From positions 310,001-374,000 of the forward strand of contig NZ_BCFL01000016.1 of the NCBI RefSeq assembly GCF_002217755.1: a stretch of DNA of 64,000 bases, read 5' to 3'. Positions 27,780 through 35,482 of this stretch are shown one piece after another. The notes beneath the pieces are model-generated. The model was not told the origin of the DNA and made no database searches. It saw only the letters and a program-made list of their open reading frames with translations. The first letter of the stretch is position 1; every line of letters begins with the position of its first letter. This DNA is from Streptomyces hyaluromycini (GTDB taxonomy: Bacteria; Actinomycetota; Actinomycetes; Streptomycetales; Streptomycetaceae). The position numbers were made by a program, and so were the translations under genes.

Positions 27780-28552
27780 GCCGCCTCACCCGCCCTCGCC
27801 GGGGGCCGCCGGCGCAGCAGCCGGTGTTCGGCGTACTGGGCGAGCAGGGTGATCGAGTAGCCGATCGCGCCGGCCGTGAGGATGTAGGCGTAGGCCCGGT
27901 CGGAGGCGCCGGCCTGCTGCGCCTCCATGATCATGTGACCGATGCCGGGGAGGGTGGTGAGCACCTCGACGCCGATGGCCACCAGCACGGAGGTGGTCGC
28001 GGCAAGACGCAGGCCGGTCATCACCGACGGAACGGCACCGGGCAGGACCACCCGGCGAAAGCGCAGCAGGCGGGGGATGCGGTAGGCCCGTACGGTCTCG
28101 TGGACGGACGGGGTCACGCTGCGGGCGCCGTACTGGGACTGGAGCAGGATCGGGAAGACACAGGCGATGAAGACGACCGTGGCCTTCATGCCCGGCGTCG
28201 AGCCGAGGACCAGGAGGAACACCGGGAGCAGGGCGATCACCGGGAAGGAGCGCAGGATCTCGACCAGCAGCCGGGAGGACTCCTCGGCCGCCGCGTACAC
28301 CCCGGTGACCAGGCCGACCGGGATGCCGACGGCGACGGCCACCGCGAGGCCGGTGACCGCGCCGTCCAGGGTGTCGCCGACGGCCTGCCAGTAGGTGCCG
28401 CTGCCCAGCAGGCCGCCCAGGGCGGCGGCCACGGCGGCGGGGCCCGGCAGCGCGGTCGGACTCACCACGCCCGCCCCCGCGACGAGCGCCCACAGGGCCA
28501 CCACCGCGACCAGCGCGCCGAGTTGGAGACCGCGCACCTTCAGGATCCTCAC
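27776..28552 (-). CDS. ABC transporter permease (SsuC/TauC type) 2
   Basis: The 258-residue permease has about six membrane segments and the EAA loop VRAYRIPRLLRFRRVVLPGAVPSVMTGLRLAATTS. It overlaps both its neighbours by 4 bp. Presence of two different permease subunits is less usual for SsuABC-like systems, which mostly use one permease twice. Confidence 0.92.
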   Translation of the reverse strand: MRILKVRGLQLGALVAVVALWALVAGAGVVSPTALPGPAAVAAALGGLLGSGTYWQAVGDTLDGAVTGLAVAVAVGIPVGLVTGVYAAAEESSRLLVEILRSFPVIALLPVFLLVLGSTPGMKATVVFIACVFPILLQSQYGARSVTPSVHETVRAYRIPRLLRFRRVVLPGAVPSVMTGLRLAATTSVLVAIGVEVLTTLPGIGHMIMEAQQAGASDRAYAYILTAGAIGYSITLLAQYAEHRLLRRRPPARAGEAA

Positions 28553-29556
28553 GAGGTCACCACGGGTGCCTGGTCCCAGTACACGTCGTCGTCGGCCGGC
28601 TCCTTGTCGAGCAGGCCGAACTCGTGCATCTTCGTGATCACCGTGCGCATCATCGTCCTGTTCAGGTTCCTGTCGTAGTAGCTGATGTCGTGCGAGTCGA
28701 TGAAACTGGCGTCCACCTGCGTGTACTTCTTGTCGATCGCCTTGACGGCGGCCGGGTGCGCGTCGGCGTAGGTGATGGCCCTGGCGACGGCGTCGATGAA
28801 CTTCTTCGCGGTGTCGGCGTTGGCCGACAGGTACTTCTGGCCGGCGAACAGCAGGCCCTGGACCATGCCGGGCAGGTCGTTCATGCCGTTGCCGACGGAG
28901 CGCAGGCCGCTGTCCTTGGCGGCGAAGTAGAACGGGCCGAAGGAGAACACCGCGTCGGTCTTCCCGGACTTGGCGGCGTCGGTGAGCGAAGTGGTCGGCA
29001 GAGCAACGAACTTGATCTTCGACGGGTCGCCGCCCGCCTGCTGGGTCAGGTACTCGCAGATGAACTGGATGGTGCCGCCGAGCGCGGAGACGCCGACGGT
29101 CTTGCCCTCCAGGTCCTTGAAGGAGGTGATCCCGCTGTCCTTCTTCACCAGCAGGCCGTCGGTGGGATCGGTCTTCGTCGTCGCGGACTGGAGGCCGGTG
29201 ACGATCCGGATCGGCAGGCCCTGGGCCGCGCCCTTGAGGAAGCCGGAGCTGTCCGTCATCGCGAACTGGGCCTCGCCGTTGAGGACGGAGGGCGCGTTCT
29301 GCGAGGTGTCCTGGGCGCCGGCCTTGATGGTGACGTCCAGGCCCGCGTCCTTGAAGTAGCCCTGCTGCTCGGCTATGTAGAGCGGCTCGAAGACGGCGCC
29401 GTTGGAACGCAGCACGGTGATCTTCGCCTTGCCGTCGGCGGTCTGGCCGCCGGCGGCCGAGTCGCCGCCGCAGGCGGTGGCCGTCAGCGACGCGGTGGCG
29501 GCCAGGGCGGTGAGGAGGACGAGGGTGCGGCGCCGCGGGATTCTCGAAGTGTGCAT
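28549..29556 (-). CDS. ABC transporter substrate-binding lipoprotein (NMT1/SsuA-like)
   Basis: The 335-residue protein has a lipoprotein signal (RRRTLVLLTALAATASLTATAC, lipid Cys about 29) and a type 2 periplasmic-binding fold: VFEPLYIAEQQGYFKDAGLDVTI, LNGEAQFAMTDSSGFL, LEGKTVGVSALGG and a C-terminal helix-rich part. Relatives bind sulfonates, nitrate, thiamine precursors or aromatic acids such as phthalate. The ligand cannot be read from sequence. It is the third-partner gene after the FAD oxidase (25-bp gap) and overlaps the permease by 4 bp, so uptake and oxidation are expressed together. Confidence 0.92.
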   Translation of the reverse strand: MHTSRIPRRRTLVLLTALAATASLTATACGGDSAAGGQTADGKAKITVLRSNGAVFEPLYIAEQQGYFKDAGLDVTIKAGAQDTSQNAPSVLNGEAQFAMTDSSGFLKGAAQGLPIRIVTGLQSATTKTDPTDGLLVKKDSGITSFKDLEGKTVGVSALGGTIQFICEYLTQQAGGDPSKIKFVALPTTSLTDAAKSGKTDAVFSFGPFYFAAKDSGLRSVGNGMNDLPGMVQGLLFAGQKYLSANADTAKKFIDAVARAITYADAHPAAVKAIDKKYTQVDASFIDSHDISYYDRNLNRTMMRTVITKMHEFGLLDKEPADDDVYWDQAPVVTS

Positions 29557-29581
29557 GGAACGGCTCTCCTTGAGAGGAAGG

Positions 29582-30952
29582 TCAATGCGTCCGCGCGGGG
29601 CCCGCGGCGGCGTAGGCGGTGGTGGACTCGGCGGGGGTCAGGTAGGTGCGGAACAGGCCGTCGGGGTCGTAGGCGCCCCGGATCTCCTCCAGGCGGGCCG
29701 CGTTGGCGGGGCTCAGCCCGTGGTCGAAGCGGTCCGCGAGGTTGTTGTCGGAGAACTGCAGCCCCTTCGACAGGTGCTGGATCGCAGCGAGTTCACCGTG
29801 CGCCCAGCGCTCGTGGCGGAGGTCCTCGGCGGGGTCGGTCCAGCCCGCGTTGGGCGAGAGGTAGAGCTTGGCCTGGCTGGACCAGCAGGCGTCGGGACGC
29901 TCCGGGAAGCCGCCCCACAGCATCCACAGGACATGGCTGGTGGTGCCGGGCACCGAGTCGAACAGCGGCCGGGCCGCGTCCAGGACCTTGTCGACCGGCT
30001 CGTCGGTCCAGATCCCGTCGAGGGCCCAGCGCATCCCGGCCGGGGTCATCCGGTCGGCGTGCCCGTACAGCTCGGCCATGCTCGTCCGGGCGCTCCCGAC
30101 CGCGCGCAGCGCTTCGGCCCGGAAGGGCGCGGTCTCCAGCAGCGCGAGCGGGTCGGAGTCGTCGTCCTGGGCGAAGGCGGTCGCGGTGACCGACACGGTG
30201 TGCCGGTCCAGGCCCTCCACGAAGCCGACCTTGGCCGAGAACTCGACCTCCTTCGGAAGCAGTTCGAGCATGTCGTACGCCCAGGCCAGGACCTCGTCCC
30301 GCAGGCCCAGGGGGTAGCTGTGGAGCGTGCGCAGCAGCCGCCTCGGCGCCGGGTGCAGGTCGAGGTGGAAGCGGGTGACGACCCCGAAGAAGCCGGGGCC
30401 GCTGCCGCGCGCCGCCCACAGCAGGTCCGGGTGGTCGGTGTCGGTGGCGTGCACCAGGGTGCCGTCGGCGAGGACGACGTCCACGGCCCGGATGCTCAGG
30501 CAGGCCGGCCCGAGATGGCGGGAGTCCCAGCCGTAGCCGCCGCCGAGCAGGAAGCCGCCGAGGCCGACGGTCGGGGCGTGGCCGGTGGGGAAGAACAGGC
30601 CGTGCGGGGCGGCGGCTTCGAGCAGGTCGGGTCCGGTGGCCGCCGGCTGTGCGGTCGCCGTCCGGCCGGCCGGGTCGACGGTCACCTCCGTCAGTCGCGA
30701 GAGGTCGAGCAGCATGCCGCCGTCGCGGACGCCGTTGCCGACCCAGCTGTGCCCGCCGGAGCGGATGCCGATCCGCCGTCCCTCTGCGCGGGCCAGGCGG
30801 ACGGCCGCGACGACGTCCCGCTCGCTCCCGGCGAGCACGATGACGTCGGGGTGGCGGTCGGGTTTGCGTTCGTTCCAGACGGCGTCGAGGCGGGCCCGTT
30901 CGTAGGCCGTGTCGCCGCGCCGGATGAGGGTGCCCTGGGGCAGCTGGTGCAT
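29582..30952 (-). CDS. FAD-linked oxidase with BBE domain
   Basis: The 456-residue protein has the FAD_binding_4 domain with IGIRSGGHSWVGNG, whose His usually carries the FAD covalently, and a C-terminal berberine-bridge (BBE) segment with LADRFDHGLSPANAARLEEIRGAYDPDGLFRTYL. The second covalent anchor Cys of bicovalent members is replaced (PTGHAPTVGLGG has His), so mono-covalent binding is expected. Family members oxidise alcohols, sugars or alkaloid-like substrates with O2. GAGGAG lies 7 bp before ATG 30952. It heads the operon with the ABC importer, and a TGTCGACA operator lies 37 bp upstream. Confidence 0.9.
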   Translation of the reverse strand: MHQLPQGTLIRRGDTAYERARLDAVWNERKPDRHPDVIVLAGSERDVVAAVRLARAEGRRIGIRSGGHSWVGNGVRDGGMLLDLSRLTEVTVDPAGRTATAQPAATGPDLLEAAAPHGLFFPTGHAPTVGLGGFLLGGGYGWDSRHLGPACLSIRAVDVVLADGTLVHATDTDHPDLLWAARGSGPGFFGVVTRFHLDLHPAPRRLLRTLHSYPLGLRDEVLAWAYDMLELLPKEVEFSAKVGFVEGLDRHTVSVTATAFAQDDDSDPLALLETAPFRAEALRAVGSARTSMAELYGHADRMTPAGMRWALDGIWTDEPVDKVLDAARPLFDSVPGTTSHVLWMLWGGFPERPDACWSSQAKLYLSPNAGWTDPAEDLRHERWAHGELAAIQHLSKGLQFSDNNLADRFDHGLSPANAARLEEIRGAYDPDGLFRTYLTPAESTTAYAAAGPARTH

Positions 30953-30986
30953 GGCCGTCTCCTCACGCGTTTCATCCGGGACCATA

Positions 30987-30998
30987 CTGTCGACACTT
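30987..30998. promoter_or_regulatory. TGTCGACA operator upstream of the FAD oxidase/importer operon
   Basis: ACTGTCGACACT contains the TGTCGACA core at 30989-30996, about 37 bp before the oxidase start. It is the only clear full site in this gap. A weaker GGCGACACTA lies about 45 bp further upstream (near 31036). Confidence 0.6.
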
Positions 30999-31104
30999 TG
31001 GGGCGACAAGACATCTGCGGCGGGAATATCTGGCATCTCTGGCGACACTAGGCGCTTTGCTGGGGAGGCCGGGTTGGGTCGTCGTTCGGGTGCGGCTTCG
31101 TGGG

Positions 31105-31143
31105 GGCTGGTCGCGCAGTTCCCCGCGCCCCTTTGGGGCGCTT
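31105..31143 (+). repeat. Interspersed intergenic repeat with terminal hairpin (copy 4)
   Basis: GGCTGGTCGCGCAGTTCCCC is followed by GCGCCCCTTTGGGGCGC, which folds into a 7-bp stem. It lies between two co-directional minus-strand genes, just after the amidohydrolase stop at 31158 in the direction of transcription. Confidence 0.75.
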
Positions 31144-31157
31144 CACTTGCGGGCGCT

Positions 31158-32087
31158 TCATCGGATCGGCTCGAAGTCGAAGAGTTCGGCCGGGTTGTCC
31201 ACCAGTAGTCGTTGCAGATGGGCGGGGTTGGGTGCGATGCGTTCCAGGAGGTCGACCAGAAGGCCGTCGTCCGGGGCCGCACCCGTGATGTTGACGTGTG
31301 GGTAGTCGGTGCCCCACACCACCCGCTCGGGGGCGTACGCCACCAAGGACGCGGCGAGTTCGACGGCGTCGGCGTACGGCGGCCCCTGCGCGGAGACCCG
31401 GTCGACCCCGCTGACCTTGACCCACACCGCGCCCGTGTCGAGCAGCGCGCGCAGACAGCGCACCGCCGGGCCGTCCCGCCCGGCGCCGAGGTCGACCCGG
31501 CCCATGTGGTCGATCACCACGCGGCCGGGCAGGGCGCGTACGACGCTCTCCAGGCCCGGCAGGTCCTCGCCCCGTACATGGAGCTGGGCGGCCCAGCCGA
31601 GGCCGTCCACGCGCTCCAGCACGGCGTCGATCTCCGCGCCGGTGGGCCGGCTTCGCAGATGCGGCAGGAAGTTGAGCCGGAAGGCCCGTACGCCCGCCCG
31701 GTGCAGTTCCTCGGCCTCGGCCCGGCCGGTCGCCTCGCCGATCAGGGCCACCCCCCGGATCCCGCCCTCCCCGGCCGCGAGGGCGTCGAGCAGCACCCGG
31801 TGGTCGCGGCCGTGGCAGGACGACTGCACGACCACCGCCCGCGTCAGCCCCAGGTGGGCGTGCAGGGCCCGGAGTTGTTCCTTGGGTGCGTCCGGCGGGG
31901 TGAAGGTGCGCTCCGGTGCGTAGGGGAAGACGTCGGCGGGCCCGAAGACATGGCAGTGGGCGTCGCAACTGCCCGGCGGCAGCCGGAGCCTGGGCGCCCG
32001 GGGCGCGGGATGCGGGGGCGGACAGCCCGGTGAAGGGGCGCGGGGTGACGGCGTGCGGGGCGGGGCGGTCGCGGCGGGTTCAGTCAC
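31158..32087 (-). CDS. Amidohydrolase-2 family TIM-barrel hydrolase (LigI/lactonase-like)
   Basis: The 309-residue protein has CDAHCHVFGPADVFPYAPERTFTPPDAP, VVVQSSCHGRDHR, FRLNFLP, VVIDHMG and VVWGTDYPH, all typical of 2-pyrone-4,6-dicarboxylate hydrolase (LigI) and related COG3618 lactonases such as fuconolactonase. The metal site is formed by the HxH pair, the later His and the Asp in GTDYPH. The N-terminal 35 residues are Pro-rich and probably disordered. It should open a lactone or pyrone, a natural step before the aldolase and FAH reactions coded nearby. Its start overlaps the SDR stop by 8 bp. Confidence 0.85.
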   Translation of the reverse strand: MTEPAATAPPRTPSPRAPSPGCPPPHPAPRAPRLRLPPGSCDAHCHVFGPADVFPYAPERTFTPPDAPKEQLRALHAHLGLTRAVVVQSSCHGRDHRVLLDALAAGEGGIRGVALIGEATGRAEAEELHRAGVRAFRLNFLPHLRSRPTGAEIDAVLERVDGLGWAAQLHVRGEDLPGLESVVRALPGRVVIDHMGRVDLGAGRDGPAVRCLRALLDTGAVWVKVSGVDRVSAQGPPYADAVELAASLVAYAPERVVWGTDYPHVNITGAAPDDGLLVDLLERIAPNPAHLQRLLVDNPAELFDFEPIR

Positions 32088-32916
32088 AGCGCGCCGTCAT
32101 TCCGCCGTCGACGACGATCTCGGTGCCGGTGACGAACCGCGCCTCGTCCGAGGCCAGGAACAGCGCCGCGTACGCCGTGTCCCGCCCGTCCCCCATGAAG
32201 CCGAGCGGGATCCGGGCCCGGCGCTGGGCGAGCAGTTTCGCCACGTCGCCGCCGGCGCGCTGCCCGGCCAGCCGGGCCTCGACCATCGGGGTGTGCAGTT
32301 GCCCCGGGACGACGGTGTTGACGCGGATGCCGTCCGGCGCGTACTGGACGGCCGTCACCCTGGACAGCTGGATGACCGCCGCCTTGGCCGTCGCGTACCC
32401 GACCTGCGCGGCCCCGGTCCAGCGCAGCCCGGAGCAGGAGGCGGTGTTGACGATCGCCCCTCCCCCGCCCCGCCGCATGACCGGGATGACGTGCTTGCAG
32501 GCGAGGAAGGCGCTGGTGAGGTTGGTCCGCAGCTGGCTCTCCCAGTCCGCGAGGCTCAGCTCGGCGACCCCGCCCGGCCGGGAGCCGCCGACGTTGTTGA
32601 CGAGGATGTCGATGCGGCCGGTCCGGGCGGCCGCATCGGTGAAGTAGGCCTGGACGGCGTCGGGTTCGGTGACGTCCAGGAGATCGGTGCGGACCGTGCC
32701 GCCCTCGGCGCGGATCTGGTCCGCGGTGGCCTCCAGCGCGTCCTTGTCCCGGTCGGTGAGCAGGACGGTGGCGCCCTCGCGGGCGAAGAGCACGGCGGCG
32801 GCACGGCCGTTGCCCCAGCCGGGGCCGACGCTTCCGGCGCCGCCGATGACGGCGACCTTGCCGGCGAGCCGCCCGGAACGGGCACTGAGCGGGTGTTCTG
32901 GCGTGTCCTGAAGCAC
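32080..32916 (-). CDS. SDR-family oxidoreductase
   Basis: The 278-residue SDR has an unusual, longer cofactor loop (GGAGSVGPGWGNGRA instead of TGxxxGIG), an intact NNVGG, TASCSG with the active Ser, YATAK and VDGGMTARCD. It is the first gene of a two-gene unit with the LigI-like hydrolase (8-bp overlap) and faces the aldolase gene across an operator-bearing gap. Oxidation of a lactol to a lactone for the following hydrolase would be a sensible role, but this is inferred. Confidence 0.87.
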   Translation of the reverse strand: MLQDTPEHPLSARSGRLAGKVAVIGGAGSVGPGWGNGRAAAVLFAREGATVLLTDRDKDALEATADQIRAEGGTVRTDLLDVTEPDAVQAYFTDAAARTGRIDILVNNVGGSRPGGVAELSLADWESQLRTNLTSAFLACKHVIPVMRRGGGGAIVNTASCSGLRWTGAAQVGYATAKAAVIQLSRVTAVQYAPDGIRVNTVVPGQLHTPMVEARLAGQRAGGDVAKLLAQRRARIPLGFMGDGRDTAYAALFLASDEARFVTGTEIVVDGGMTARCD

Positions 32917-32965
32917 AGGAGCCTCCCTCCATGGGGGTACGGAGCCTGCCGACAGTCATAGCCAA

Positions 32966-33038
32966 GTGTCGACACAAAGTAAACACAAGACCTTTGTTAC
33001 GCGGATCCTCGGCACCTTCTTGCCAAGGGTGTCGACAG
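32966..33038. promoter_or_regulatory. Two TGTCGACA operators in the SDR/aldolase divergent gap
   Basis: GTGTCGACAC (core 32967-32974) and GTGTCGACAG (core 33030-33037) lie in the 164-bp gap between the divergent SDR (start 32916) and aldolase (start 33081) genes, 63 bp apart. Each lies about 50 bp before a start codon. Confidence 0.65.
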
Positions 33039-33080
33039 AGAGCTTGTATGGGGCGTACGCGAAGAACCTGGAGGACCCCT

Positions 33081-34406
33081 GTGCGGAAACCCCCCGTCTT
33101 CACCCCGGAGGAGATCGCCCGCTTCCGCGCCGAGCTCGCCGCCCGGCGGGCGCCCGGCGCCCACGAGCCCGGCCGCTGGTCGGTGAGCCCGCTCAACCGC
33201 CGTACGGACGTGGTGGGTTCGCTGCCCGGGACGGTCCGGCTGCGGGACGCGACCCTGCGCTCCCTGGAGACCCTGCCGGGCGTCACGGCCACGGCCGGGG
33301 CGAAGCGGGCGTTCCTGCGGCGGGTGGTGGCGACCGGGGTGCCGGAGGTCGTCACCGCCGGACCCGGCCGGCGCGCCGAGGACGTGCTGAAGGCGGAGGT
33401 GGATCTGGTCAAGGGCGAGAACCCGGAGTGCCGGGTGATCTGCCCGCTGATGCGCTCGACGGACGACATCGACCGGGCCGCGCGGGCCGGTTACGACGCC
33501 GTGCAGGTGTGGGTGCAGGGCTTCGGCGAGACGGCACTGCTCTACCGGCCCGACGTGTACGCGGCCGCGTGGCGGGGCGAGGAGTGGCGCACCCCGGACA
33601 CCCCGCGCGACCGGACCGCCGTGCTGGACCGGGCCGCCCGCCTCATCGGGTACGCCCGCTCGCTGGGCCTGGAGGTGATCGCGCCGATGCTGATGGTGTC
33701 GTACCTGACGGAGGAGGACCACGCCACGACCGTCGCGGCGCTCACCGCGGCCGGGGCCGGCGAGCTGACCCTCTTCGACGGGCCGGGCGCGCTGAGCCCC
33801 GAGGCGTACGGCCATCTCGTGCGCCGGACCAGGGAGTTGGCGCCGGACGTGGCGGTGGGCCTGCACCCGCACAACACCTTCGGACTGGCCGTCGGCTGCG
33901 CGGTCGCCGCCGTCCGGGCCGGCGCCGGCGCCGTCGAACTGTCGGTCAACGGCTACTGCGGCGGCCCCGGCAACGCCGATCTCGCCGCCACCGCAATGGC
34001 CTTCGAGGCCGTCTACGGCGTCCGCACCGGCATCCGCACCGAGACCCTCACCGAACTCGCCCGGCACGGCGCCGAACTGACCGGCTGTCAGACCGCCCGG
34101 AACCACCCGATGACCGGCCCGGACGCCTTCTGCTGGGGCGGCCTGGACTTCATCACCCAGGAGACCGCGGTCGACCCGCTGCTCCACAACTGCGTGGAGC
34201 CCTCCCTGGTCGGCAACGAGCGCCGGATCCCCTTCACCCCGGACAGCGGCCCCTACACCCTGGCCGACCGGACGGCAGCCCTCGGCATCGAGCTGCCGTC
34301 GGCCGCCCTGGACCAACTGCTGGATCAGGTACAGCAGGTGATGTCCCGGGAGAACCGCCTCGCCACCGACGAGGATCTCCGGGCGCTGGTCCGCGAACTC
34401 GGGTGA
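33081..34406 (+). CDS. HMGL-like (pyruvate carboxyltransferase domain) aldolase/lyase
   Basis: The 441-residue protein has an HMGL-type TIM barrel: LRDATLRSLETLPGVTA near the start, the metal-binding HPHN of GLHPHNTFGLAVG and NGYCGGPGNADLAATAMAF at the end of the barrel, followed by an extra C-terminal helical region. Members include HMG-CoA lyase, homocitrate/isopropylmalate synthases and 4-hydroxy-2-oxovalerate aldolase. This one is diverged in the first motif (usual form LRDGxQ), so a retro-aldol cleavage of an unidentified hydroxyacid is the best guess. GGAGG lies 6 bp before GTG 33081. It is the rightmost gene under the TGTCGACA sites. Confidence 0.85.
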   Translation: MRKPPVFTPEEIARFRAELAARRAPGAHEPGRWSVSPLNRRTDVVGSLPGTVRLRDATLRSLETLPGVTATAGAKRAFLRRVVATGVPEVVTAGPGRRAEDVLKAEVDLVKGENPECRVICPLMRSTDDIDRAARAGYDAVQVWVQGFGETALLYRPDVYAAAWRGEEWRTPDTPRDRTAVLDRAARLIGYARSLGLEVIAPMLMVSYLTEEDHATTVAALTAAGAGELTLFDGPGALSPEAYGHLVRRTRELAPDVAVGLHPHNTFGLAVGCAVAAVRAGAGAVELSVNGYCGGPGNADLAATAMAFEAVYGVRTGIRTETLTELARHGAELTGCQTARNHPMTGPDAFCWGGLDFITQETAVDPLLHNCVEPSLVGNERRIPFTPDSGPYTLADRTAALGIELPSAALDQLLDQVQQVMSRENRLATDEDLRALVRELG

Positions 34407-34412
34407 GCGGCC

Positions 34413-34446
34413 GGCCCGGTGGCCGTGACGGGTCGGCCACCGGGCC
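34413..34446 (+). terminator. Bidirectional hairpin terminator
   Basis: GGCCCGGTGGCC (34413-34424) pairs with GGCCACCGGGCC (34435-34446), a perfect 12-bp stem with a 10-nt loop. It lies between the convergent aldolase and intradiol-dioxygenase-like genes and closes the catabolic block. Confidence 0.8.
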
Positions 34447-34477
34447 TGCGGTGTCAGGTGCTCCGGGCCCGTCGGCC

Positions 34478-35335
34478 TCAGGAGGAGCTGACACCCACGG
34501 TGAGCGTCGCCGCGTACCCGTCGGAGACGCTGTCACCCAGTGCGGTCAGGGTCAGCAGGCCGGAGGAGGCGCCGCCGTCGTCGTAGATCGTGTCGTCGTC
34601 GAGCTGGGTCTCCGTGGTGGTGTTGTCGGAGTACGGCGAGGTCGCCTGGATCTCGGAGTTGATGTCCGCGTCGAAGAAGAGCTGCCCGGTGTGGACGATC
34701 GAGCCGCCCGTGTACGAGTCGTCGGTCAGCGTCACGTCGGTGTGCACCCGCATGTGGACGTGCACGGCCCGGGAGACGTAGTGGCCGGGCCAGATCGAGG
34801 TGATGCTCACCTGGCCATTGGAGTCGGTCGTCTGACCGCCCCGCAGGAAGGTGCTGTCGTCGGTCTCGGTGTGGCCGTTCTTGCCGACGTAGCCGGAGTA
34901 CTCGCCGAGGGCGTCCGCGTGCCAGATCTCGACCAGCGCGTTCTCCAGCGGGGCACAGTCGTTGGCCTGGTCGACGACGGTGAAGGTGTACTGGACCTCG
35001 ACGCCCTCCCGGTCCTCGCGGATGTCCTCGCGGACGAGCGCACCGGCCAGCCAGTACGGGCCCTCGGTGACCTCCGAGGTGAGGGTGCAGACGCCGGAGG
35101 AGGCGTCGCTGGTGACGGTGGTGGAGGCGTCGGAGTCGGTCTCCGAGGTGGTGGTGTCGGCGGAGGCGAGGCCCGCGGCCATCAGCCCGCCGGCCGCGGC
35201 GATGGTGGCGCCGCCGATCAGCACGCGCCGCCGCTTCATGGTGTTGTCCGTGCGGTGACGACCCGACTGGGCGGAGACGGAGTCGACGGAGCCGGGCTCG
35301 GGGGTCTGCCCGGAGGCAGAGGCGTTGTCTGTCAT
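34478..35335 (-). CDS. Tat-exported intradiol ring-cleavage dioxygenase-like protein
   Basis: The 285-residue protein has a twin-arginine leader (MKRRRVLIGGATIAAAGGLMAAGLASA, after about 32 polar residues) and a dioxygenase_C-type beta-sandwich: EGPYWLAG, LENALVEIWHADALGEYSGY, FLRGGQTTDSNGQVSITSIWPGHYVSRAVHVHMRVH. Tyr and His residues here match the Fe3+ ligands of intradiol enzymes. Exported members of this family are widespread in Streptomyces and their physiological substrate outside the cell is unclear. The start could be ATG 35335 or the internal ATG 35239, and neither has a Shine-Dalgarno. It is not part of the operator-linked regulon. Confidence 0.82.
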   Translation of the reverse strand: MTDNASASGQTPEPGSVDSVSAQSGRHRTDNTMKRRRVLIGGATIAAAGGLMAAGLASADTTTSETDSDASTTVTSDASSGVCTLTSEVTEGPYWLAGALVREDIREDREGVEVQYTFTVVDQANDCAPLENALVEIWHADALGEYSGYVGKNGHTETDDSTFLRGGQTTDSNGQVSITSIWPGHYVSRAVHVHMRVHTDVTLTDDSYTGGSIVHTGQLFFDADINSEIQATSPYSDNTTTETQLDDDTIYDDGGASSGLLTLTALGDSVSDGYAATLTVGVSSS

Positions 35336-35482
35336 GTCAGGAGAACTTAGGGACCGACCTGAGGCGGGCCATGGCCACGCACTGTGAGATCCCTGGAGGC
35401 AAAACCCCCAACTCACCTTCTTTGGAGCCGAGTCGGCGCGAATTCCGCGTGTCGCGGGGGCGCTCCGGAACGGCCGGTCCGG

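Noticed and set aside
34478..35335. Intradiol dioxygenase as the ring-cleaving step of the catabolic block
   Set aside because: It is exported by Tat, lies beyond the terminator at 34413-34446 and has no TGTCGACA site, so it is not linked to the cytoplasmic pathway.
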